DNA of 64,000 nt, taken from Limnohabitans parvus II-B4 (GTDB lineage: Bacteria > Pseudomonadota > Gammaproteobacteria > Burkholderiales > Burkholderiaceae_C). The notes beneath the pieces are model-generated. The model worked only from the letters and a program-made list of their open reading frames with translations. It had not been told where the DNA came from and did not search any database. Below are positions 47,598 to 56,182 of the stretch, one piece after another. The DNA is taken from positions 496,001-560,000 of the forward strand of contig NZ_NESN01000002.1 in assembly GCF_003063455.1 (NCBI RefSeq). The letters are read 5' to 3'. Each line of letters starts with the position of its first letter. The first letter of the stretch is position 1. The position numbers and the translations under genes are program-made.

Positions 47598-49487
47598 CTA
47601 TTTTTCGCGCAACAGGATCTTAACGGGCAAGGCCACCAGCAGCGGCTTCAGCGCCGCCCAAGCCGCCTCGGGCGTGGCCCGCGCATCGACTTCGACAGGG
47701 GCATCTCCCGTGGCCTTCACCTCGGGCCATTGCGCAGCAGGCGTTTGCAAGGGCGTCATGGCCTGATGGAGCAGGCCCTGCACCACGGTGGCCGTGGCGA
47801 GGGTGCGCAACTCGGGTTTGTAAATTTTGCCGACGTTGGTCACGGGCATGCGTTCAAGGATGGTGATGCTCTTGGGTTTAGCGGGGGCTTCGTCCACACG
47901 CTCGGCGGTGAAGGCCAGCAGCTCGGCTTCGCTCACCTGTGCGCCTGCCTTGAGCGTGGCAAACGCCACGGGCAACTCACCCGCATAGGCATCGGGGGCA
48001 CCCACGGCAGCGCACAACTCCACGGCGGGGTGCGACCCCAAGGCGTCTTCGATCACTTTGGGGTCGATGTTGTGGCCCCCACGGATGATCAAATCCTTGG
48101 CGCGACCCGACAAATTGAGGCGGCCTTGTTCGTCGATGAAGCCCACATCGCCCGTGATGAGCCAGCCGTCTGGCGTGAAGCTGCGTGCAGTTTCTGCCGC
48201 ATCCAGATAGCCTGAAAACAGATTCGGTCCTTGGTAAAGCACCATGCCTTTTTCGCCCGCAGGCAGGTCTACGCTGGTGACTTGGTCATCGCTGTTCAAG
48301 GCCGCGATGCGCACCTTGGCATGCGGCAGTGGCCAGCCCACACAGCCTGCAGGTGCGCTCAGGCCCGGTGGTGCCACGGTGCTCAGGCCGGCCGTCTCGG
48401 TCATGCCCAGGCTTTCGTTGATCTGCAAGCCAAAAGTCTGCTCAAAGCGCTGCGCCAGCTCGGGCGGCAGTGGCGCAGCCCCGGTGCGCACCGCACGCAT
48501 GCGAGCAATGTCTGCCCCGTTCAGTGGCACACCCGCCAATGCCGCCAGCACCGTCGGCACGCCCGACATGAGCGTGCAGCCGTGGTGCTCGACCAGACGC
48601 CAGTAGTTTTGCACCACCTCGCGGTTGCGAAACAGCGCATCTGTCGGAATGATCACATGCATGCCGATGGCCAGAGAACACAGCGCGCCAGGCAGCACGC
48701 CGGCGACATGGAACAGTGGGTAGCCGTTGATCGTGACATCGTTGGCGCGAAAGCCCTGCATGCTGGCGTTGGCGCAGGCAGTGAAAACTTGTGCGCCGTG
48801 GCTGTGCCTTGCCAGTTTGGGCGCACCGGTGGTGCCGCCAGTGTGGAAGTAAGCAGCGATGTCGCTCGGCTGAAAGACCCGCTCGCTCAGCAGTTGGTCA
48901 CTGACTTGTTGCTGGCGCAGGGCATGAAAGTCCTGTGTGCCGTGCGGCAGATCGGGTGCCAAGGGTGCACCCTCCGGGTGAACCAGCAACACGGTTTTCA
49001 AGTCGGGCAATTGGGCTTGCAGTCGCAGCGCTTTTTCACGCAGGTGGCTGTCATCGTCTACGCCGTGGGCGATCAGCACTTTGGCTTGGCTGGCGCGCAG
49101 CAGAGACAGCAGTTTGTCTTCGCTCAACAAAGGGTTGAGCGGTTGCACAATGCCCGCCGCCTCGCCCCCCCACAAGGCCAGGTGGTAGGCCAGTCCGCCG
49201 GGCAGCAAGATGGCCACCACGTCTTGTGGGCCCAGGTGCAGGCTGTGCAGCAAATTGGCCGTCTGGTGAATACCTTGCAGCAAGCTTCGATAGGACCAGG
49301 TGGTTGCGGGGCCGCCGGGCGCACCTGTGTGTAAAAACGTGAGCGCGGGCTGCTCTGCGTGGGCCTCGGCACTGGCGCGAATCAGGTCGTAAGTGCTGGG
49401 CCAGGGTATGGCTTGGTTCAGTGGAGTGGCCTCGATGCGGTGAATGTCAGCGAGGGATTGAACGGGAGATGAAACGGTCAGGTGCAT
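47598..49487 (-). CDS. Acyl-CoA synthetase (AMP-binding, adenylate-forming)
   Basis: 629 aa ANL-superfamily ligase that activates a carboxylic acid to its CoA thioester. The P-loop-like YFHTGGTTGAPKLARHSH, the A5 motif NESLGMTETAG, the hinge DGWLITGDVGFIDEQGRLNLSGRAKDLI (key residues TGD and R-AKD) and the C-terminal catalytic Lys region VTNVGKIYKPELR are all present. The substrate is probably a medium or long fatty acid or an unusual acid; I cannot narrow it. The ATG at 49487 is chosen to avoid overlap with putA, whose stop lies 63 bases upstream, so it may be co-transcribed. Confidence 0.93.
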   Translation of the reverse strand: MHLTVSSPVQSLADIHRIEATPLNQAIPWPSTYDLIRASAEAHAEQPALTFLHTGAPGGPATTWSYRSLLQGIHQTANLLHSLHLGPQDVVAILLPGGLAYHLALWGGEAAGIVQPLNPLLSEDKLLSLLRASQAKVLIAHGVDDDSHLREKALRLQAQLPDLKTVLLVHPEGAPLAPDLPHGTQDFHALRQQQVSDQLLSERVFQPSDIAAYFHTGGTTGAPKLARHSHGAQVFTACANASMQGFRANDVTINGYPLFHVAGVLPGALCSLAIGMHVIIPTDALFRNREVVQNYWRLVEHHGCTLMSGVPTVLAALAGVPLNGADIARMRAVRTGAAPLPPELAQRFEQTFGLQINESLGMTETAGLSTVAPPGLSAPAGCVGWPLPHAKVRIAALNSDDQVTSVDLPAGEKGMVLYQGPNLFSGYLDAAETARSFTPDGWLITGDVGFIDEQGRLNLSGRAKDLIIRGGHNIDPKVIEDALGSHPAVELCAAVGAPDAYAGELPVAFATLKAGAQVSEAELLAFTAERVDEAPAKPKSITILERMPVTNVGKIYKPELRTLATATVVQGLLHQAMTPLQTPAAQWPEVKATGDAPVEVDARATPEAAWAALKPLLVALPVKILLREK

Positions 49488-49549
49488 GCGCGATGGTAGC
49501 CAGAGGCTGGCCCGTGCTTTGTCACACAAGTGGCAAAGCACGGGCGTTT

Positions 49550-52500
49550 TCAAACCGCCAGTGTCATCAGGCTGGCGTTGCCCCCCGCAGCGGCCGTGTT
49601 GGTGCTGATGCTGCGCTCGCTCACCAGGCGTTCCAGTGGCACGGCGGTGTCCCCCGTGTGCAGGGCCGTGAGCGTGACGATGGCCCCCGGGCGCTGGGCC
49701 AGTTGTGTTTGCCAGTGCAGCGTGGTGGCGGCGTCGCCGTGCAGCAGGGCCGCATCCACCGGCTGGCCATGGCGGGGGTCTTCAAGCGTTACCTGGCTTT
49801 GCACGGCTGCAGGCAGTTGTGCATGTTGCGCTTGTGCGCTCAGGGGCCACACCGCGCGACTGCCCACGGCCAGCACGGCGGCCAATTGGGTCAGGCGGTC
49901 GGCATCAGCGCAGGCTTGATCGCCCGTCAGGCACAGGACCCGCGCACGGGCTTGCACGCGGTACACGTTGCGCTCGCCCGTGGGACCGCTCAGGGTGGCT
50001 TGCAGACCCGCCGGGCTGGCCGCTGCAAACTGCGCACAGGCATGCGCCAATGGCAAACGGGCCTGCGCCACCGCCCAGTCGTGCAGGGCTTGCAGCGCAA
50101 GGGGGGGCTGGGGCAGCGCGGCCGCGCCACTGGCTTGCACGCTGCGCAAGGCGGCGTTTTGCGGGCAACGTGCCAACAATCGCAAAAGGTACAGCGGCCC
50201 ACCCGCCTTGGGGCCGGTGCCTGACAAGCCTTCGCCACCAAAAGGCTGCACGCCCACCACCGCGCCCACCATGTTGCGGTTCACGTAGACATTGCCCGCA
50301 TGGCTGTGGTCAATGACTTGCGTGATGGTTTCTTCGATGCGCGAATGCACGCCCAGCGTGAGCGCATAGCCGGTGTCGTGGATGGCTTGCAGCAACGCGG
50401 GCAGTTCACGGCGGGCATAACGCACGATGTGCAGCACTGGGCCGAAGACCTCGCGCTGCAGTTGTGAAATGCGGTCGATCTCGATCAAGGTGGGCTGCAC
50501 ATAAGTGCCCTCTGGCAAAGTGTCCAATGCGTTGGCACTGATGCGGTGCACGGTACAACCCGCTTGCTGCATGGCATTCACATGCGCTTCGATGCCAGCG
50601 CGTGCCCGTTCGTCGATCACCGGGCCAATGTCCACCGACAGATTTGCCGGTGTGCCCAGCGTGTTTTCAGCCATCGCGCCTTGCAGCATCTCGATCAGGC
50701 GGTCTGCCACATCGTCCTGCACACAGAGCACGCGCAGGGCCGAGCAGCGCTGGCCTGCGGCTTCAAAGGCCGAGGCCACGGCGTCGGTGACGACCTGTTC
50801 CAGCAAGGCCGACGAGTCGACCACCATGCAGTTTTGCCCGCCGGTCTCGGCGATCAGCGGCACGGGCTGGCCGTGCGCGTTCAGGCGTTCGGCCAGCGCG
50901 GCTTGCAGCACGCGGGCGGTCTCGGTGGAGCCGGTGAACATCACGCCTTGCACGCGGGCATCGCCTACCAGTTGCATGCCCACTTCGCGGCCCTGGCCCG
51001 GCAGCAGTTGTACAGCGGCCCGGGGCACGCCGGCTTGCCACAAGGCTTGCACGGCCAGCGCGGCGATGGCAGGCGTTGACTCGGCGGGCTTGGCCAGCAC
51101 CGGGTTGCCTGCGGCCAGTGCGGCGGCGACCTGTCCCACAAAAATCGCCAGCGGAAAGTTCCACGGGCTGATGCAGACCACCGGGCCCAGTGGCGTGTGG
51201 GTGCTGGGGTCAAAGTCGCGGCGTACCTGTGCGGCGTAGTAGCGCAAAAAGTCCACCGCCTCGCGCAGCTCGGCCACGGCGTGGCCCCAGGTCTTGCCCG
51301 CTTCGCGCACCAGCAGCGCCATCACGTGGGGTGCATCGGCCTGCAGCAGATCGGCCGCGTGCGCCAGCAGCGCGGCGCGTTGTGCGGGCGGCGTGGCGGC
51401 CCAGGCGGGGGCGGCTTCGCTAGCGGCTTGCAGGGCAGCCTCTACATCGGCCGCGCTGGCGCAGTGCACCGTGCCCAGCACATCGCTGTGGTCGGCAGGG
51501 TTGCGCAGGGTGATGCGTTCAGCGCCTGCAAAAGGGGTGGCCAGCAATGGCGTGACCCACACGGCTTGCACCTGCGCTTGCATGTCAGCGGCCAGCTGGC
51601 GCAGTGTAGGTTCGTGGGCCAAGTCAGGGCCATGCGAGTTGCGGCGGGCTGCGCCATACAGCTGAGCGGGCTGCGCAATTTGCGGGTGCGGCTGGCCGGA
51701 GGGGCTGTCTTCGCGCTGGGCGTCTTCTTCGGTGCGCGTCACCGGGTCTTGCACCAGATCGCTGATGGACACGCTGGCGTCGGCCATGCGGTTCACAAAC
51801 GAGCTGTTGGCCCCGTTTTCGAGCAGACGGCGCACCAGGTAAGCCAGCAGCGTTTCGTGTGTGCCCACGGGGGCGTAGATGCGGCACGGCCGCTGCAGCG
51901 GACCCACCACCTGCCGGTACAGCGGCTCGCCCATGCCGTGCAGGCATTGGAACTCGTATTGGCCCGGCGCATAGTCGCCGTGCATGTCCTGAGCCATGTT
52001 CACAATGGCCGCCAGCGTGTGCGCGTTGTGGGTGGCGAATTGCGGGTAAACCGCATCGGGCGCGGCCAGCAGCTTTTGGGCGCAGGCCAGGTAAGACACA
52101 TCCGTGTGGTGTTTGCGCGTGTAGACCGGGTAGTCGCTTTGCCCGTCCAGCTGGGCGCGTTTGACCTCGCTGTCCCAATAAGCACCTTTGACCAAACGCA
52201 CCATCAAGCGGTGGCCTGTGCGGCGTGCCAAGTCCACCACAAAATCGATCACCAAGGGGCAGCGCTTTTGGTAGGCCTGGATCACAAAGCCGATGCCGTG
52301 CCAGCCCTGCAGGCTGGGGGCCAGGCACAGGGCTTCGAGCAGGTCGAGCGAGATGTCCAGGCGGTCCACCTCTTCGGCGTCGATGTTGAGGCCAATGTCG
52401 TAGTGCATCGCCAATTCGGTGAGCTTCAACACACGCGGAAACAGTTCATCCATCACGCGCTGGTGCTGGGCGCGGCTGTAGCGCGGGTGCAGGGCCGACA

Positions 52501-53344
52501 GCTTGATCGAGATGCCGGGGCCGTCCACCACGCCTTGGCCCTTGGATGCCTTGCCAATCGCGTGGATGGCGTTTTCATAGGCCTGCATGTAACGCTGCGC
52601 GTCGGCTTCGGTCAGCGCCGCTTCGCCCAGCATGTCATACGAATAGCGAAAGCCTTGCGCCTCCATGGCGCGGGCGCGGTGCAGGGCCTCGTCAATCGTC
52701 TCGCCGGTGACGAACTGCTCGCCCAGCATCTGCATGGCCAGTTGCACACCCTGGCGGATCAGCGGCTCGCCACTTTTGCCGATCAGCCGGGTCAGCGATG
52801 CCAGCAGCGCACCCTCGCTGTGCGTGGCCACCAGCTTGCCTGTGAGCAGCAGGCCCCAGGACGCAGCGTTCACAAACAACGACGGGCTGCGGCCCACATG
52901 CTGGTGCCAGTCGCCCTGGCCAATCTTGTCGCGGATCAGCGCGTCGCGCGTGGCCGCATCGGGGATGCGCAGCAGCGCCTCGGCCAGGCACATCAGGGCC
53001 ACGCCTTCTTCGCTGGACAGCGCGTAGGTCTGCATCAGGCTTTGCACGCGGCCGGCACGACCGCTCAATGGACTGCCGGCGCGGCCGCGTTGGCCTTCGC
53101 GCATGCCCCTCACCAGTTGGCGGGCCAGCGCGTCGGTGCGTTCGGCTTGGGGGCCGCTCATGCGCGCGGCGGCCAGCAAGGGGGCCAGGGCCTGCGCTTC
53201 AGGCAAGCGGGTGGCGCGGGCGATGGCTTCGCGCAGGGCGCTGCGCTCGGGCAAGGGGCCGCCGGGGCTGAAGTGGGTGCCTCTGGGCATCAGTTGAAAG
53301 AAAGTCGTAGGAGCGTTCATGACGGAGGCCTTGCGGGTTGACAT
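49550..53344 (-). CDS. putA: Bifunctional proline dehydrogenase/L-glutamate gamma-semialdehyde dehydrogenase
   Basis: 1264 aa. It oxidises proline to glutamate in two steps with channelled intermediate. The PRODH barrel has GPGISIKLSALHPRY, DFVVDLARRTGHRLMVRLVKGAYWDSE (key RLVKGAYW) and the FAD-binding region near residues 390-470. The ALDH half has SPWNFPLAIF, AETGGQNCMVVDSS (general base Glu) and AGQRCSALRVL with the catalytic Cys near residue 866, and a C-terminal ALDH-like domain. It lacks the ribbon-helix-helix operator-binding N terminus of E. coli PutA, so regulation falls to the divergent Lrp-type gene. An ATG at 53320 is an alternative start. Confidence 0.97.
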   Translation of the reverse strand: MSTRKASVMNAPTTFFQLMPRGTHFSPGGPLPERSALREAIARATRLPEAQALAPLLAAARMSGPQAERTDALARQLVRGMREGQRGRAGSPLSGRAGRVQSLMQTYALSSEEGVALMCLAEALLRIPDAATRDALIRDKIGQGDWHQHVGRSPSLFVNAASWGLLLTGKLVATHSEGALLASLTRLIGKSGEPLIRQGVQLAMQMLGEQFVTGETIDEALHRARAMEAQGFRYSYDMLGEAALTEADAQRYMQAYENAIHAIGKASKGQGVVDGPGISIKLSALHPRYSRAQHQRVMDELFPRVLKLTELAMHYDIGLNIDAEEVDRLDISLDLLEALCLAPSLQGWHGIGFVIQAYQKRCPLVIDFVVDLARRTGHRLMVRLVKGAYWDSEVKRAQLDGQSDYPVYTRKHHTDVSYLACAQKLLAAPDAVYPQFATHNAHTLAAIVNMAQDMHGDYAPGQYEFQCLHGMGEPLYRQVVGPLQRPCRIYAPVGTHETLLAYLVRRLLENGANSSFVNRMADASVSISDLVQDPVTRTEEDAQREDSPSGQPHPQIAQPAQLYGAARRNSHGPDLAHEPTLRQLAADMQAQVQAVWVTPLLATPFAGAERITLRNPADHSDVLGTVHCASAADVEAALQAASEAAPAWAATPPAQRAALLAHAADLLQADAPHVMALLVREAGKTWGHAVAELREAVDFLRYYAAQVRRDFDPSTHTPLGPVVCISPWNFPLAIFVGQVAAALAAGNPVLAKPAESTPAIAALAVQALWQAGVPRAAVQLLPGQGREVGMQLVGDARVQGVMFTGSTETARVLQAALAERLNAHGQPVPLIAETGGQNCMVVDSSALLEQVVTDAVASAFEAAGQRCSALRVLCVQDDVADRLIEMLQGAMAENTLGTPANLSVDIGPVIDERARAGIEAHVNAMQQAGCTVHRISANALDTLPEGTYVQPTLIEIDRISQLQREVFGPVLHIVRYARRELPALLQAIHDTGYALTLGVHSRIEETITQVIDHSHAGNVYVNRNMVGAVVGVQPFGGEGLSGTGPKAGGPLYLLRLLARCPQNAALRSVQASGAAALPQPPLALQALHDWAVAQARLPLAHACAQFAAASPAGLQATLSGPTGERNVYRVQARARVLCLTGDQACADADRLTQLAAVLAVGSRAVWPLSAQAQHAQLPAAVQSQVTLEDPRHGQPVDAALLHGDAATTLHWQTQLAQRPGAIVTLTALHTGDTAVPLERLVSERSISTNTAAAGGNASLMTLAV

Positions 53345-53350
53345 GAATCG

Positions 53351-53369
53351 CCATCATCCGGATTGATGG
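53351..53369. promoter_or_regulatory. Palindrome in the putA/putR promoter gap (candidate PutR operator)
   Basis: CCATCA (53351-53356), TCCGGAT and TGATGG (53364-53369) form 6-base inverted arms in the 72-base gap between putA and the Lrp-type regulator. A second, A+T-rich half (CACATTGATGAATAAT) follows. Position and symmetry fit an Lrp/PutR operator. Confidence 0.4.
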
Positions 53370-53416
53370 CCGAATATTTCACCAAAATACAGTCACATTG
53401 ATGAATAATCTGTAGC

Positions 53417-53890
53417 ATGAGCACCGAATCCCCAGACATTGATCGCATCGACCGCCGCATCCTCGACCTGCTGCAGCGCGACGGTCGCATCAGCAACTTG
53501 AAGCTGGCCGAAAGCGTGGCCCTGTCACCCACGGCGGTGTTGGCGCGGGTGCAGCGCCTCACACGCGAAGGCTTCATCCTGGGTTACGAGGCGCGCTTGA
53601 ACCCGCTGAAGCTGGGCGCGGGGATGATGGTGTTTGTGGAAATCCTGCTCGACCGCACCACCCCCAATGTGTTCGATCAGTTCAAGGCGGCGGTGCAGGT
53701 GCGCCCTGAGATCATGGAGTGCCACATGGTGGCAGGTGGCTTTGACTACCTGCTCAAGACACGCGCCGCCGACATGAACGCTTACCGCGAATTTGCAGGC
53801 ACGGTGCTGTGGCAGCTGCCCGGCGTGCGCGAGACACGCACCTATGCGGTCATGGAAGAAGTCAAAAACACGACGGCACTGGCGCTGTGA
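53417..53890 (+). CDS. putR: Lrp/AsnC family regulator, probable PutR
   Basis: 157 aa. N-terminal helix-turn-helix (DRIDRRILDLLQRDGRISNL, VALSPTAVLARVQRL) and a RAM ligand-binding domain (VFVEILLDRTT, ECHMVAGGFDYLLKTRAADM, LPGVRETRTYAVMEEVKN). The divergent placement next to putA is that of PutR, the proline-responsive activator of putA in other proteobacteria. The function is inferred from that position. The DCC-family gene follows 2 bases after its stop. Confidence 0.88.
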   Translation: MSTESPDIDRIDRRILDLLQRDGRISNLKLAESVALSPTAVLARVQRLTREGFILGYEARLNPLKLGAGMMVFVEILLDRTTPNVFDQFKAAVQVRPEIMECHMVAGGFDYLLKTRAADMNAYREFAGTVLWQLPGVRETRTYAVMEEVKNTTALAL

Positions 53891-53892
53891 GC

Positions 53893-54297
53893 ATGACCAC
53901 CCCCAGCTTGATTGTGGTGTTTGACGCGCAGTGCTTGCTGTGCAACGGGTGGGTGAAGTTTTTACTCAGGCACGACCAGCGCGGTGTTTTCCGTTTCGCC
54001 GCTATTCAGAGCCGTACAGGCCAAGCCTTGCTGCAGCAAGCGGGCTTGCAGGTCGAGGGTCTTCAAACCTTGCTGTTGGTGGATGGCCCCACCCGTTGGC
54101 AACACACGGCTGCCATCTTGCGCATCCTGCACCATCTGGGTTGGCCTTGGCGTGCTGCTTGGCTGGGCTGGTTGGTACCTGCCGTGCTGCGCGATGCGCT
54201 GTACCGCTGGGTGGCTCGACACCGTTACCGGGTTTTTGGGCGGACAGAAACTTGCATGGTCCCACCGTCCGATGTGGCAGCCCGATTTCTGGATTGA
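53893..54297 (+). CDS. DCC family (DUF393) thiol-disulfide oxidoreductase-like protein
   Basis: 134 aa. The N-terminal VVFDAQCLLCNGWVKFLLRHD has the CxxC centre in a DxxCxxC pattern, followed by FRFAAIQSRTGQALL, LLVDGPTRWQHTAAILRIL, VPAVLRDALYRWVARHRYRVFG and a final Cys (ETCMVP). These are the conserved blocks of DUF393. The fold is thioredoxin-like, and the electron partners are unknown. It starts 2 bases after putR and is probably co-transcribed. Convergent with the LRR kinase. Confidence 0.88.
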   Translation: MTTPSLIVVFDAQCLLCNGWVKFLLRHDQRGVFRFAAIQSRTGQALLQQAGLQVEGLQTLLLVDGPTRWQHTAAILRILHHLGWPWRAAWLGWLVPAVLRDALYRWVARHRYRVFGRTETCMVPPSDVAARFLD

Positions 54298-54307
54298 CCG
54301 CAGTCGC

Positions 54308-55615
54308 TCAGGCCGCGAATCCATAGGCCAATGCCTGACACTGCGCGGCCACGGTGGTCATGTCAGGCCGTTCACTGGGCACAGGCGACAGGCAGTTCTG
54401 CGCCAGCGCATGGAGCGCGGTGCTGGCTGGCGCTGGCGTGTGATCTGCCAGCTCTTCCAGCAAACAACCCATGGCCCGCACTTCCAGTGCAAGCCAGCGG
54501 TGGCGCGGGGTCGTGCTGTCCATGGGCAGGCGCGTGGCCGCACCAAAATCACCCAGCCTGGCTTGGCCGTGCATGGGATCGATCAGGATGTTGTGCGCAT
54601 ACAAGTCACCATGCATCACACCACGCTGGTGCAAGTGCGCCACTGCATGGGCGACATCGCGGGCGATGTTCAGTGCCAGAGGTGCAGGCAAGCGCAAGCC
54701 GCTCGGGTACACATCGCGCGTGCAGCTCTGCAAGCTGGGTGGCCCCGCCAGGTTGATGTGCCCCGGCGGGATCAGCGGCATCAACAAACCTTGGGCGTGT
54801 TCAGGGTGGTTCACCAGCCGGGCGACGGGTGTGGTCAGGCCCGGATGTTCACCCGCCGCCAGGCAAGCGGCCAGTTCGTCTTCGGGCAGGCCATCGCTGG
54901 TCACTTCACCCTTGAACAGCTTGAGCGCCAGCGGTTGCGGCCAGTCCGATGCTTGTACGCGGTAGATGAGACCCGAAGCGCCCTCGCCCAACAAGGGACC
55001 TTGTGTGAGCGTGTGCCACGGCACAGCTGGTAATTCAGATTCTGTCGCCCAAGACCCCGCCATGGTGTTGCCTGCCAGCGCCAACCAAGACAGGCGTGGC
55101 AACTGGGTCAGCCAGTCGGGTACACGCGCTAGGCGGTTGGCCGAGATACGCAGCAACTCCAGTCTTTGTGCCATTTGCAAGCCATCGGGCAAAGCCGTGA
55201 GCCGGTTGCCCGCCAGCATCAGCTTTTGCAATGCCGGGCGCTGGCCCAGTTCAGTGGGCAAGTGGTCGATGGCGTTGTCGGTCAAGGTCAGCCAGCGCAA
55301 TGCCGGTGGCAAAGCGGCGGCAGGCACCAGGGTGATGCGGTTGGCCTTGAAGCCGACCATTTGCAAGCTTGGGCAAGCACCGAGCACTTCGGGCAATACC
55401 TCGAAGTCGTTGTCAGAGGCGAACAAGACCTGCAGCTTGTGCAGGCGGCTCAGTTGGTGAGGCAATTCGCGCAGCCGGTTGCCGCTCAGGTTGAGCACTT
55501 CCAGCGTGTCGGCCAACGCGAAAACTTCTTCCGGCAGTTCGGTCAGACCGCAAGACAGGTCCAGACGGCGCGTGCCCGCCAGAGCGCCGCTGCGCAGTTG
55601 TTCAAGGGTGTGCAT
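54308..55615 (-). CDS. Leucine-rich-repeat protein kinase
   Basis: 435 aa. Residues about 15-185 are seven or so LRR units with the x-L-x-x-L-x-L-x-x-N-x-L pattern (LEVLNLSGNRLRELP, LQKLMLAGNRLTALP, LELLRISANRLARVP). A eukaryotic-type kinase domain follows: glycine loop GPLLGEGASGLIYRV, the ATP-anchoring Lys in LALKLFKG, catalytic loop HGDLYAHNIL at residue 335 (HGD in place of HRD) and DFG at 356-358. No membrane segment, so it is cytosolic. The substrates are unknown. It ends 7 bases upstream of the Lrp gene's stop and shares its strand. Confidence 0.88.
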   Translation of the reverse strand: MHTLEQLRSGALAGTRRLDLSCGLTELPEEVFALADTLEVLNLSGNRLRELPHQLSRLHKLQVLFASDNDFEVLPEVLGACPSLQMVGFKANRITLVPAAALPPALRWLTLTDNAIDHLPTELGQRPALQKLMLAGNRLTALPDGLQMAQRLELLRISANRLARVPDWLTQLPRLSWLALAGNTMAGSWATESELPAVPWHTLTQGPLLGEGASGLIYRVQASDWPQPLALKLFKGEVTSDGLPEDELAACLAAGEHPGLTTPVARLVNHPEHAQGLLMPLIPPGHINLAGPPSLQSCTRDVYPSGLRLPAPLALNIARDVAHAVAHLHQRGVMHGDLYAHNILIDPMHGQARLGDFGAATRLPMDSTTPRHRWLALEVRAMGCLLEELADHTPAPASTALHALAQNCLSPVPSERPDMTTVAAQCQALAYGFAA

Positions 55616-55621
55616 GGGTGC

Positions 55622-56041
55622 TCAGCGGTAAGTCGCCAAGTGGATGTTGGTCTCGGTGCTGCGGATGCCGCTGATCAGCCGCACGCGTTCCAGTACATCG
55701 GACAGCTCTTTCATTGACGAGGCCTCGATTTCGGCCAGCAAATCCCAGCGGCCATTGGTGTCGTGCAGGGCCACCACGCCGGGCTCGCCCAGCAAGCTGG
55801 CGATCACCTGTCGGGTGGTGTTTCCCTCGATCAGCACGCCCATCCAGGCCTTGATGCGTTCGGGCTCGGCATCGGGGCGCAGCTTGATGGTGTAGCCCAC
55901 GATGACCTGGCTGTCTTCGAGCTTGCGCAGGCGGTTGTTCACTGTGCCCCGCGACACGCCCAGCTTGTGCGCGAGGTCTGCAATGTTCATGCGGGCGTTT
56001 TGCCTAAGCAGGCTAATCAGGTGCTGGTCGATGTCATCCAT
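55622..56041 (-). CDS. Lrp/AsnC family regulator beside ornithine cyclodeaminase
   Basis: 139 aa. HTH (DDIDQHLISLLRQNARMNI, LGVSRGTVNNRLRKLED) and RAM domain (AWMGVLIEGNTT, GEPGVVALHDTNGRWDLLAEIEAS, VRLISGIRSTETNIHL). Divergent from the ornithine cyclodeaminase gene, so it probably controls it, with ornithine or arginine as a likely effector (inference). An in-frame ATG at 56056 is an alternative start. Upstream of the LRR kinase on the same strand. Confidence 0.88.
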   Translation of the reverse strand: MDDIDQHLISLLRQNARMNIADLAHKLGVSRGTVNNRLRKLEDSQVIVGYTIKLRPDAEPERIKAWMGVLIEGNTTRQVIASLLGEPGVVALHDTNGRWDLLAEIEASSMKELSDVLERVRLISGIRSTETNIHLATYR

Positions 56042-56091
56042 GGTGCAAATTGTCATTCATTTATGTCATTTCGACAATTAAATGCATAAAA

Positions 56092-56107
56092 CAGCATATT
56101 TTTGCTG
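56092..56107. promoter_or_regulatory. A+T-rich inverted repeat between Lrp gene and ocd (candidate operator)
   Basis: CAGCA-TATTTT-TGCTG, within a strongly A+T-rich gap (56042-56182) that also holds TGTCATTTCGACA-like symmetry at 56064-56076. This is typical of Lrp-family binding regions. Confidence 0.3.
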
Positions 56108-56182
56108 ATTTACATTGCCACATGGCTCCCAGAAACTTCCGGCATCGACACACAAGGTCTAAAGGACCGAAGAAGCCTGCAC

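Noticed and set aside
51197..53341. 714-codon open frame antisense to putA
   Set aside because: Shadow of putA; composition is unlike a real protein and no motif is seen.
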